Below, one piece after another: positions 16,267 to 22,792 of a DNA stretch of 34,044 nucleotides; within the stretch, counting starts at the first letter, position 1; every line of letters starts with the position of its first letter. A program made the position numbers and the translations under genes. The notes under the pieces are model-generated. The model was not told the DNA's origin and did no database searches. It saw only the letters and a list, made by a program, of their open reading frames with translations. Origin of the DNA: Chloroflexota bacterium (GTDB lineage Bacteria; Chloroflexota; Dehalococcoidia; JACQUA01); assembly GCA_016210565.1 (NCBI GenBank), contig JACQUA010000032.1, positions 1 to 34,044 of the forward strand, read 5' to 3'.

Positions 16267-16443
16267 TACCCCAAAAGGAGGTTTTTCGGGCCTTAGAACG
16301 AAAAATTCCGTTGACTAAGCTGAAACCTTTATCCATATGCTAAAATTCAGGGGTTATCCGGCGCAGCGTTACTGTTTTCAACCCCTGCCAGAGTTCCAGG
16401 CGACATTGCGACTGGAATTCGAGCCGAAAAGAGGAGATTCAAT

Positions 16444-16992
16444 ATGCCACCCCGAGTAAATGGCCAGATTTCTCTGACCGTTGGTCCATCCAAAGGAACG
16501 GACGACGTTTTGGGCGATCGGGACTATAACCTGTTTGTAATGATGACCCAGACCAGCAGGCTCATGTTTCAGGTTCGGGAAGACGAACTCGGTGCTTACG
16601 ATATTTCTAATATCGAATCCGGGGTCCTGTTCGCGGTCGATGCCATCGAGAAAGCCGGTGGGAAGGCCACGCTTGGTGAAATAGCACGCTGGTTGCTGCG
16701 AAGGCCCCATACCATTACACAGCTCATCGACAGAATGGAGAAAAAAGGGCTTGTGACCAAGCTAAAGCTACCTGGGCAAAGGAACTCAAAGAGGATAGTG
16801 CTGACTGAACAGGGAAGGCAGGCGTATCAATCGTCAACCAGGAGGCGAGCGATGCGGCGGTTAATGTCCGTGCTGTCAGAAGAGGAACGCCAGGAACTGT
16901 GGTCCTGTTTGAGTAAGCTTTCTGGCAGGGCCATTAAAGACCTCGGTTTGAGAAACGGAAGCTTCTATCCATTGCACCTGGGTAGTCGCTGA
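16444..16992 (+). CDS. MarR-family transcriptional regulator
   Basis: The 182-residue protein has a winged-helix MarR core at about residues 45-150: GVLFAVDAIEKAGGKATLGEIARWLLRRPHTITQLIDRMEKKGLVTKLKL, followed by the wing and RIVLTEQGRQAY. The N-terminal and C-terminal helices would form the dimer interface and the ligand pocket. GAGGAG lies 7 bp before ATG 16444. It is divergent from the 12-gene operon and followed by the molybdenum-subunit gene after 58 bp. MarR proteins typically repress catabolic genes until an aromatic or acidic ligand binds, which suits this layout. The ligand is not deducible. Confidence 0.92.
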   Translation: MPPRVNGQISLTVGPSKGTDDVLGDRDYNLFVMMTQTSRLMFQVREDELGAYDISNIESGVLFAVDAIEKAGGKATLGEIARWLLRRPHTITQLIDRMEKKGLVTKLKLPGQRNSKRIVLTEQGRQAYQSSTRRRAMRRLMSVLSEEERQELWSCLSKLSGRAIKDLGLRNGSFYPLHLGSR

Positions 16993-17050
16993 GGGACTCC
17001 CCGGATCCATTCCAAAGAAACGCATAGCCTTGCTCGAGGGCTTACTGCGC

Positions 17051-19363
17051 ATGAAAAAGCGAGGATACGGTTTGGTTGGTAAGAAGATCCCGGTAATCGG
17101 GGCGGAGGGCAAAGGGTCGGGGGCCGCCTTGTATGGGGGGGATATCCGGCGCCCTGGAATGTTAACAGGCCGCATAGTCTGCAGCCCGCTGCCGCATGCC
17201 AGGATAAAAAGAATAAGCACCTCCAGGGCCGAACGTTTGCCAGGTGTCAGGGCGGTGGTGACCGGCAAAGACCTTCCTCGCGTTCTGATTGGTAGCTGGG
17301 TAAAGGACCGGACTGTGTTCGCTCTCGAAAAGGTTCGCCATGTTGGAGAGCCCATTGCAGCGGTAGCAGCCATGGATGAAGAAACCGCCGAAGAAGCCGT
17401 CAAGCTTATTGACGTAGAATATGAGGAGTTGCCGGCGGTTACCGATCCACGCACGGGCATGGAAAAGGGCACGCCCCTGGTCCACCCGGAGCTTGCCGGG
17501 TATGAACCGTTGTCCCCCGGGCGTTTGAGTTGGGGAAACGTCTTGCATCAGATTGACACCGTCAAGGGAGATATATCCGCTGCCTTGAGAGAAACAGATG
17601 CTATTATTGAGGGAGAATACAGTACCCAGTTTCAGCACCAGGCCTTTATTCAGCCTCACCAAGCGGTAGCCGAAATCGATCCCGGGGGACTTATCAGCAT
17701 TTGGTCCAGTACCAAATTCCCGTTTTCCGTGCGGAATATGGTCGCCGGGGCTTTGGCATTGCCACTGTCGAGAGTCAGGATAATAACCGCTGTAGTTGGT
17801 GGTGATTTCGGGGGCAAGTCGACGGCCATAATCGAGCCGATGTGCGCCCTCCTGGCACTAAAGACTGGCACGCCGGTGAAGATGGCGATGAACTGGGATG
17901 AGGAATTCACGGCAAGCTTTGTGCGGTCGCGGATGTTCTATCGCATAAGGACCGGCGTCAAGAAGGATGGCAGGGTCATTTCCCTGCAAGCTGACATCAT
18001 AGTTGACATAGGCGCCTACTGCGGCATTCGCATTCCCCAGATTGACCGCACCGCCGCTTCATACGGACCTTACAACATACCGAATCTGAAGATTTCCACC
18101 TACAACGTCTACACCAATAACATACCGACGGGATATTGCCGGGCGCCACGTGTGGCCCAGCTCACCTTTGCCGTGGAATCCCACATGGATGTTGTCAGTC
18201 ACCAACTGGGCATTGAGCCGCTGGAACTGAGAAGAGTAAACTGCCATCGTGATGGTGACATACTCCACAATGGCCTTGAGCTTCGTAATGTGAGTATCGC
18301 CGATACGGTTGAACGGACGGAGGAATATCTCAATCGGCATCCGGAGCCCCCGAAGAAATGGCGCGGCTGGGGAGTTGCCTGCGCTGAATATTGCCTGTGG
18401 CCTCTAAGCGACCTTATGAGTCGGGAATCCGCTGCCCAGGTGAAGCTCAATGAGGATGGTACTGCGGTTCTCATCACCGGGGCTGCCGAGTCCGGTGGGG
18501 GGCAATTGACAGTACTGGCGCAAATTGTCTCACAGGTTTTGGACCTCCCACTGGACCACATATCTATAGTGGCCGCGGATACAGCGAGTTGCCCTTACGA
18601 AATGGGTACGGTCGGCAGCCGTACGACTTACCAGGTCGGGAATACGGTCAAACAGGCCGCTGAAGATGCCAGGAGAAAGGTACTGAAGTTCGCTGCCAGC
18701 CTGTTCCTGGTGGACGAACAAGAACTGAAAATGAGGGGCGGTCTTGTTTTTCTGGCCTCAGACCCAAAAAAGATGGTCTCTGTGGCAACCATAGCCGCGC
18801 GGGCGCTCGGGTCTGCGACGGGACCGATTATTGGCGCCAGCGCTAGAAATAGGGAAGAATCGGCAGAGACCACACGATTTGAGCGGGACACAGTGGATGC
18901 TCCGGACTATGCAACTCACGCTGCTCTGGTTGAGGTTGATCCGGAAACCGGGCGGATAAAGGTTCTCCGCTATATCGCAACCCACGACATCGGGTTCGCC
19001 ATAAACCCCATGCTGGCGGAAACCCAGGTTGAGGGAGGGGTCGTCTTTGGTCTGGGGTATGCACTTTCCGAGGATACGAGACCGGAGAATGGCCGCAATT
19101 TAGCCCGTAATTTCACCGACTACAAGCTGCCAACAGCCGTTGATATTCCTCCCATGGAGATAATCTTCGCCAATCATCCTTCTACCTGCGGTCCTTTCGG
19201 AGCCAAGGGAATCGGGGAACCTCCTACTATTCCTGTGGCGGCAGCAATTGCCAACGCAGTTTTCGCCGCCGCAGGGGTAAGGGTCACCAGCCTTCCTATT
19301 ACTTCCGAAAAGGTATTGCAGTGCCTGCAAAGGAAAGGAACAGACCTTATTTCCAAGATTTAA
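17051..19363 (+). CDS. Xanthine dehydrogenase/CO dehydrogenase-type molybdopterin-binding subunit
   Basis: The 770-residue protein is the large, Mo-cofactor subunit of the xanthine oxidase superfamily, which hydroxylates purines, N-heterocycles, aldehydes or aromatics using water. Visible landmarks are the N-terminal a/b-hammerhead (GDIRRPGMLTGRIVCSPLPHARI), FGGKS in the VVGGDFGGKS block, GYCRAPRVAQLTFAVES, AAESGGGQ, and the catalytic GAKGIGEPP with Glu723. I chose ATG 17051 (CGAGGG 10 bp upstream) over TTG 17030. The FAD and 2Fe-2S subunits usually encoded beside it are missing here, so they must be supplied from elsewhere or replaced. It is likely co-transcribed with marR and thus co-regulated with the divergent catabolic operon. 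The CoxL AYRCSFR-type active-site Cys loop is absent, so it is not a CO dehydrogenase. Confidence 0.9.
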   Translation: MKKRGYGLVGKKIPVIGAEGKGSGAALYGGDIRRPGMLTGRIVCSPLPHARIKRISTSRAERLPGVRAVVTGKDLPRVLIGSWVKDRTVFALEKVRHVGEPIAAVAAMDEETAEEAVKLIDVEYEELPAVTDPRTGMEKGTPLVHPELAGYEPLSPGRLSWGNVLHQIDTVKGDISAALRETDAIIEGEYSTQFQHQAFIQPHQAVAEIDPGGLISIWSSTKFPFSVRNMVAGALALPLSRVRIITAVVGGDFGGKSTAIIEPMCALLALKTGTPVKMAMNWDEEFTASFVRSRMFYRIRTGVKKDGRVISLQADIIVDIGAYCGIRIPQIDRTAASYGPYNIPNLKISTYNVYTNNIPTGYCRAPRVAQLTFAVESHMDVVSHQLGIEPLELRRVNCHRDGDILHNGLELRNVSIADTVERTEEYLNRHPEPPKKWRGWGVACAEYCLWPLSDLMSRESAAQVKLNEDGTAVLITGAAESGGGQLTVLAQIVSQVLDLPLDHISIVAADTASCPYEMGTVGSRTTYQVGNTVKQAAEDARRKVLKFAASLFLVDEQELKMRGGLVFLASDPKKMVSVATIAARALGSATGPIIGASARNREESAETTRFERDTVDAPDYATHAALVEVDPETGRIKVLRYIATHDIGFAINPMLAETQVEGGVVFGLGYALSEDTRPENGRNLARNFTDYKLPTAVDIPPMEIIFANHPSTCGPFGAKGIGEPPTIPVAAAIANAVFAAAGVRVTSLPITSEKVLQCLQRKGTDLISKI

Positions 19364-19370
19364 CACCGGC

Positions 19371-19402
19371 GAAATTTTTTGGAAACATGTGATACGTAGA
19401 CT
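19371..19402 (+). promoter_or_regulatory. amt1 promoter with GlnR-like box
   Basis: GAAAT (19371-19375), 6 bp, GAAAC (19382-19386), then 10 bp to TAGACT (19397-19402) as -10. The same spacing recurs at amt2 and at the glnA operon. An inverted pair CAGGCAA (19412-19418) and TTGCCTG (19450-19456) could fold in the leader. Confidence 0.6.
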
Positions 19403-19483
19403 ATTCGCCATCAGGCAAGCCGGGCGCTTTGAATGTACCGGGGGACCCATTGCCTGAAAAATTCTGGGAAAAGGAAATGGCAT

Positions 19484-20710
19484 ATGAATATCGACACGGG
19501 CGATACCGCCTGGATTCTTACGTCGGCAGCCCTGGTTTTGCTGATGACACCGGCGCTGGGTTTTTTCTACGGAGGCATGGTACGCAGGAAGAATGGGGTT
19601 GCCACCATCTTCCAGAGCTTCATCATCGTGGCTTTGATCAGCGTCCAGTGGGTGCTGATAGGATACAGCCTGGCCTTTGGTCCCGATAAAGGCGGCATAA
19701 TCGGGGGGCTGGAATGGGTCGGGCTGCGGGGGGTCGGCCTGGAGGCCAACAAAGACTACGCGGCAACGATCCCCCACCAGGCATTCATGGCCTTTCAGCT
19801 TATGTTTGCCATCATAACCCCGGCCCTGATTACCGGCGCTTTTGCCGAAAGAATGAAATTCAAGACCTTCCTGATCTTCACCCTTCTGTGGGCCACATTT
19901 GTCTATGACCCCATCGCCCACTGGGTATGGGGAGTGGGCGGCTGGCTGCGAAACTTGGGCGCCATGGATTTTGCCGGCGGCACCGTGGTCCATATCAGCT
20001 CCGGGGTCGCCGCGCTGGTGGCGGCCATGGCCTTCAAGAAACGCCTTGGCTACCGGAAGGAACCAATGGAACCACACAACGTGCCTTTCATAATCCTGGG
20101 CGCGGGCATACTGTGGTTCGGCTGGTTTGGATTTAACGCCGGCAGCGCTCTGGGCTCGGGGGCGCTGGCTACCAACGCCTTTGTAACCACCAACACGTCC
20201 GCGGCAATGGGAGCGCTTACCTGGATGACCATGAGCTGGTGGCGCGGCGGCAAACCCAGCGCCATTGGCGCCGCATCGGGGGCAGTGGTGGGACTGGTGG
20301 CCATCACGCCAGCGGCCGGCTTTGTCGGTCCGGCAGCCGCCATCCTCATTGGCCTGGGCGCGGGGATATTCTGCTTCCTGGCCTGCCAGTTCCGCGCCAA
20401 AAAGGGATTTGACGATTCCCTCGATGTCTGGGGCTGTCACGGAGTGGGCGGCACCTGGGGCGCTCTCGCCACCGGGCTATTTGCCACCACCGCCGTCAAC
20501 CCGGCAGGAGCTAACGGGCTCTTCGCCGGCAACCCGGGACAATTCCTTATCCAACTGGCGACGGTGGCCATTTCCTGGGCGTATTCCTTCGGAGTCACTT
20601 TCCTGTTACTAAAAATACTGGATAAGACCATGGGCCTTAACGTCGCACCCGAGGAAGAGATGGCCGGACTGGACGTCGCCCAGCATGGCGAACCGGCCTA
20701 TCAAGCATAG
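19484..20710 (+). CDS. amt: Ammonium transporter Amt (copy 1)
   Basis: This 408-residue polytopic Amt/MEP/Rh channel starts at the ATG at 19484 (AAGGA about 8 bp upstream). Upstream frame is discarded because homology begins MNIDTGDTAWILTSAALV. Family hallmarks include LGFFYGGMVRRKN, the first pore His in DPIAHWVWG, GVAAL, LWFGWFGFNAGSA, and the second pore His in the signature DVWGCHGVGGTWG. About eleven membrane spans are expected. It is followed after 8 bp by glnK, the usual amtB-glnK pairing, in which PII plugs the channel. A closely similar copy lies at 21298-22521. Transcription is predicted from the nitrogen-box promoter at 19371-19402. Confidence 0.96.
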   Translation: MNIDTGDTAWILTSAALVLLMTPALGFFYGGMVRRKNGVATIFQSFIIVALISVQWVLIGYSLAFGPDKGGIIGGLEWVGLRGVGLEANKDYAATIPHQAFMAFQLMFAIITPALITGAFAERMKFKTFLIFTLLWATFVYDPIAHWVWGVGGWLRNLGAMDFAGGTVVHISSGVAALVAAMAFKKRLGYRKEPMEPHNVPFIILGAGILWFGWFGFNAGSALGSGALATNAFVTTNTSAAMGALTWMTMSWWRGGKPSAIGAASGAVVGLVAITPAAGFVGPAAAILIGLGAGIFCFLACQFRAKKGFDDSLDVWGCHGVGGTWGALATGLFATTAVNPAGANGLFAGNPGQFLIQLATVAISWAYSFGVTFLLLKILDKTMGLNVAPEEEMAGLDVAQHGEPAYQA

Positions 20711-20718
20711 GAGAAAGT

Positions 20719-21060
20719 ATGGAGAAAATAGAAGCCATCATCAGGCCCGAGAAACTGGAAGCGGTGAAGAATGCCCTGGCAGCCCAGGGATTCATGGGAC
20801 TCAACGTCATCGGGGTAACCGGCCGCGGGGTGCAAAAAGGGATAATCCACGCCGGACGGACAGGCGAAAAAGTGGAAATAGATATGTTGCCCAAGGTGAA
20901 ACTGCAGCTTGTCGTGAAGGACCAGGACCGCGAAAGGGCAGTGGACATCATTATGAACGCCGCCAGGACGGGGGTGATCGGCGACGGCAAGATCTTCATT
21001 ACCCCGGTCAGCGAAGCCATCCGGGTGCGCACCGGCGAAAGAGGGGAACAGGTGCTATAA
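20719..21060 (+). CDS. glnK: PII nitrogen regulatory protein, GlnK/GlnB type, lacking Tyr51
   Basis: The 113-residue PII trimer subunit senses ATP/ADP and 2-oxoglutarate and regulates Amt and nitrogen enzymes. The core is typical: MEKIEAIIRPEKL at the N-terminus, Gln39 in GRGVQKG (2-oxoglutarate/Mg site), DMLPKVKLQLVV after the T-loop, the B-loop TGVIGDGKIF, and the C-terminal VRTGERG. In the T-loop the usual E-Y-x sequence is GEKVE, so the position of uridylylated Tyr51 is Lys51, and the Ser49 site of cyanobacteria is Gly49. Covalent control by GlnD or a Ser kinase therefore seems impossible; effector binding alone should control it. A strong site (AGGAGA, 20709-20714) precedes the ATG. Confidence 0.95.
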   Translation: MEKIEAIIRPEKLEAVKNALAAQGFMGLNVIGVTGRGVQKGIIHAGRTGEKVEIDMLPKVKLQLVVKDQDRERAVDIIMNAARTGVIGDGKIFITPVSEAIRVRTGERGEQVL

Positions 21061-21191
21061 GGGAAAAGGGAAAAGGGGAAAGGGAAAAGGCAAAGGGCAA
21101 AGGGCAAAGGGCAAAGGGCAAAGGAGTTAGGAGTTGGGAGTTGGGAGTTAGGAGTCAGTGGATCTACTGGCTACTGACTACTGACTACTCG
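21061..21191. repeat. Heptamer tandem repeat C, 14 units plus 4 units
   Basis: Directly after the glnK stop codon, 14 seven-base units run in register from 21061 to 21158: GGGAAAA-type (4), GGCAAAG (5 exact), then GAGTTAG/GAGTTGG/GAGTCAG (5). After a 5-bp break, CTACTGG, CTACTGA twice and CTACTCG follow (21164-21191). The period stays 7 while the sequence drifts completely. The array ends beside the amt2 regulatory boxes. Confidence 0.85.
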
Positions 21192-21197
21192 AAATTC

Positions 21198-21240
21198 GTT
21201 ACAATTCTGTAACATTTTGGTAACATTTCGTTTATATACT
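21198..21240 (+). promoter_or_regulatory. amt2 promoter with triple GlnR-like box
   Basis: GTTAC (21198-21202), GTAAC (21209-21213) and GTAAC (21220-21224) are each separated by exactly 6 bp. TATACT (-10) follows 10 bp later at 21235-21240. This is the strongest of three similar sites and matches the 5-mer/N6 periodicity of actinobacterial GlnR operators. The boxes cover the -35 position, which suggests either activation or promoter occlusion. Confidence 0.7.
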
Positions 21241-21252
21241 TGTCTCCATTGA

Positions 21253-21281
21253 CTATCGCGCGCCGTCATCGGCAGCGATAG
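21253..21281 (+). promoter_or_regulatory. Nested hairpin in the amt2 leader
   Basis: Outer arms CTATCGC (21253-21259) and GCGATAG (21275-21281) pair perfectly; inner arms GCCG (21262-21265) and CGGC (21270-21273) close a 4-nt loop. It begins just after the predicted transcript start and ends 4 bp before the ribosome site. It may affect translation or mRNA stability. Confidence 0.45.
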
Positions 21282-21297
21282 CTATGGAGACGTGCCC

Positions 21298-22521
21298 TTG
21301 GAAATTTCCGCAGGCGATACCGCCTGGATATTGACCGCCTCGGCGCTGGTGTTGTTAATGACGCCGGCGCTGGGATTCTTCTATGGGGGGATGGTGCGGA
21401 GGAAGAATGCCACAGCAACCATATTCCAGAGCTACATCATAATTGCCCTGATCAGCGTGCAATGGGTACTCTTCGGCTATAGCCTTGCCTTCGGTCCGGA
21501 CAAAGCCGGAATCATTGGAGGCATAGAATGGTTTGGACTGCGCGGTGTCGGACTGGAGGCCAACCAGGACTACGGACCCACTATCCCTCACCAGGCCTTC
21601 ATGGTATTCCAGCTCATGTTTGCCATCATAACCCCGGCGCTGATCACCGGGGCTTTTGCCGAGAGGATGAAGTTCAAGACCTTCATGATCTTCATACTGC
21701 TGTGGGCAACCTTCGTTTATGATCCGGTAGCTCACTGGGTATGGGCCTCCGGTGGGTGGCTGCGCAATCTGGGTGTCCTGGACTTTGCCGGCGGCGCCGT
21801 TGTCCACATCACCTCGGGAATAGCCGCTCTTTCCGCCGCCCTCACCTTCAAGACCCGCCTGGGGTTCCGCAGGGAACCCATGGACGCCCACAACGTCCCC
21901 TTCGTTCTCCTGGGTGCCGGCATGCTCTGGTTTGGCTGGTTCGGCTTCAATGCCGGCAGCGCCCTCGCCGCCGGGGCGGTGGCCACCAGCGCCTTCGTGG
22001 TAACCAACACCGCCGGCGCTATGGGCGCCCTGACGTGGATGACTCTGGCCTGGTGGCGGGGCGGCAAACCGAGCGCCATCGGGGCAGTCTCGGGAGGTGT
22101 CGTCGGTCTGGCGGCGGTAACACCAGCCTCGGGATACATCAATCCGGCAGCGGCGCTGCTCATCGGACTCGGGGGCGGCATCTTTTGCTTTATGGCCTGC
22201 CGGTTACGCGCCAGGCTCGGCTTCGACGATTCCCTCGACGTATTCGGCTGCCATGGCGTCGGGGGTGTTTGGGGCATTCTTGCCACCGGCATCTTCGCCA
22301 GCACCGCGGTTAATTCATCCGGGGGGGACGGGCTGCTGGCTGGTAACCCAGGGCAATTCTACGTACAGCTTCTGGCGGCAGTGGTGATTGGACTCTACAC
22401 CTACTTCATGACTTTCATCCTGTTGAAGGTGCTGGACAGGACCATGGGGTTGAACGTGCACAACGATGACGAGATGAGCGGCCTGGATATTTCACAACAT
22501 GGGGAACAGGCGTATCAGTGA
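21298..22521 (+). CDS. amt: Ammonium transporter Amt (copy 2)
   Basis: This 407-residue Amt paralogue is very similar to copy 1 over its whole length. The start is set at TTG 21298: GGAG at 21286-21289 gives 8-bp spacing, and the resulting MEISAGDTAWIL aligns residue for residue with MNIDTGDTAWIL of copy 1. The GTG at 21292 would sit too close to that site. Pore His residues occur in DPVAHWVWASGG and DVFGCHGVGGVWG. Differences from copy 1 cluster in the segment near FKTRLGFRREPM and at the C-terminus (HNDDEMSGLDISQHGEQAYQ versus APEEEMAGLDVAQHGEPAYQ). It has its own nitrogen-box promoter, so the two channels may respond at different nitrogen levels. Confidence 0.95.
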   Translation: MEISAGDTAWILTASALVLLMTPALGFFYGGMVRRKNATATIFQSYIIIALISVQWVLFGYSLAFGPDKAGIIGGIEWFGLRGVGLEANQDYGPTIPHQAFMVFQLMFAIITPALITGAFAERMKFKTFMIFILLWATFVYDPVAHWVWASGGWLRNLGVLDFAGGAVVHITSGIAALSAALTFKTRLGFRREPMDAHNVPFVLLGAGMLWFGWFGFNAGSALAAGAVATSAFVVTNTAGAMGALTWMTLAWWRGGKPSAIGAVSGGVVGLAAVTPASGYINPAAALLIGLGGGIFCFMACRLRARLGFDDSLDVFGCHGVGGVWGILATGIFASTAVNSSGGDGLLAGNPGQFYVQLLAAVVIGLYTYFMTFILLKVLDRTMGLNVHNDDEMSGLDISQHGEQAYQ

Positions 22522-22560
22522 TAACCTGTTACCTTTTTATTTCCAACTTTTCACACCATC

Positions 22561-22592
22561 GTAATACTTTGGAAACACATGTCTTCTAGACT
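22561..22592 (+). promoter_or_regulatory. Promoter of the microprotein-glnA operon with GlnR-like box
   Basis: GTAAT (22561-22565), 6 bp, GAAAC (22572-22576), 10 bp, TAGACT (22587-22592). The stretch TTTGGAAACA and the TAGACTAT -10 region are nearly the same as at amt1. Confidence 0.6.
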
Positions 22593-22606
22593 ATCTGCAT
22601 CGAGCG

Positions 22607-22632
22607 ACGCCCGCCAGACAAAGGCCGGGCGT
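22607..22632 (+). promoter_or_regulatory. Hairpin in the glnA-operon leader
   Basis: ACGCCCG (22607-22613) pairs with CGGGCGT (22626-22632) around a 12-nt loop, in the 5' untranslated leader upstream of the microprotein start. Function unknown; it does not match a riboswitch that I recognise. Confidence 0.4.
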
Positions 22633-22664
22633 TAGCTTGAGCAGATTCGTCCAGGAGGACAACA

Positions 22665-22769
22665 ATGAGCATTGAGCTTCTAATTGCAGGGGTAGCTTTT
22701 CTGGCCCAGGTGATTGCCTGGGCAGCGCTGCCTATCAGGGCGCCGAAACGGATCGAGTCCGAAAAATAA
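22665..22769 (+). CDS. 34-residue single-span membrane microprotein upstream of glnA
   Basis: This short gene has a perfect ribosome site (AGGAGG at 22653-22658, 6 bp before ATG 22665) and ends TAA at 22769, 23 bp before glnA. The product starts MSIELLIAGVAFLAQVIAWA, a continuous hydrophobic helix of about 20 residues, then a short basic tail (LPIRAPKRIESEK). Positive-inside logic would put the C-terminus in the cytoplasm. It is the first gene behind a nitrogen-box promoter, so it should be made together with glutamine synthetase. I do not recognise the family. Possible roles are tethering or modulating glutamine synthetase or an Amt channel, or a leader peptide function. Too short for most gene callers. 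Confidence 0.65.
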   Translation: MSIELLIAGVAFLAQVIAWAALPIRAPKRIESEK

Positions 22770-22792
22770 TACCAAGGAGAGATAGAAAACCA

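Larger units (their letters stand above)
15996..16443. other. Divergent control region between catabolic operon and marR
   Basis: This 448-bp gap holds the minus-strand promoter and palindrome listed separately, and a possible plus-strand -35 (TTGACT, 16311-16316) with AT-rich DNA up to TAAAAT (16341-16346). GACTAA recurs at 16192, in the palindrome, and at 16313, in the -35-like region. I see no convincing gene; short frames here lack ribosome sites. Confidence 0.4.

Noticed and set aside
19100..20440. 446-residue minus-strand frame
   Set aside because: Antisense to the Mo subunit end and to amt1, both of which have strong family motifs.
21061..21191. CRISPR-like direct repeats
   Set aside because: The units are 7 bp without spacers and drift in sequence; no cas genes are present.
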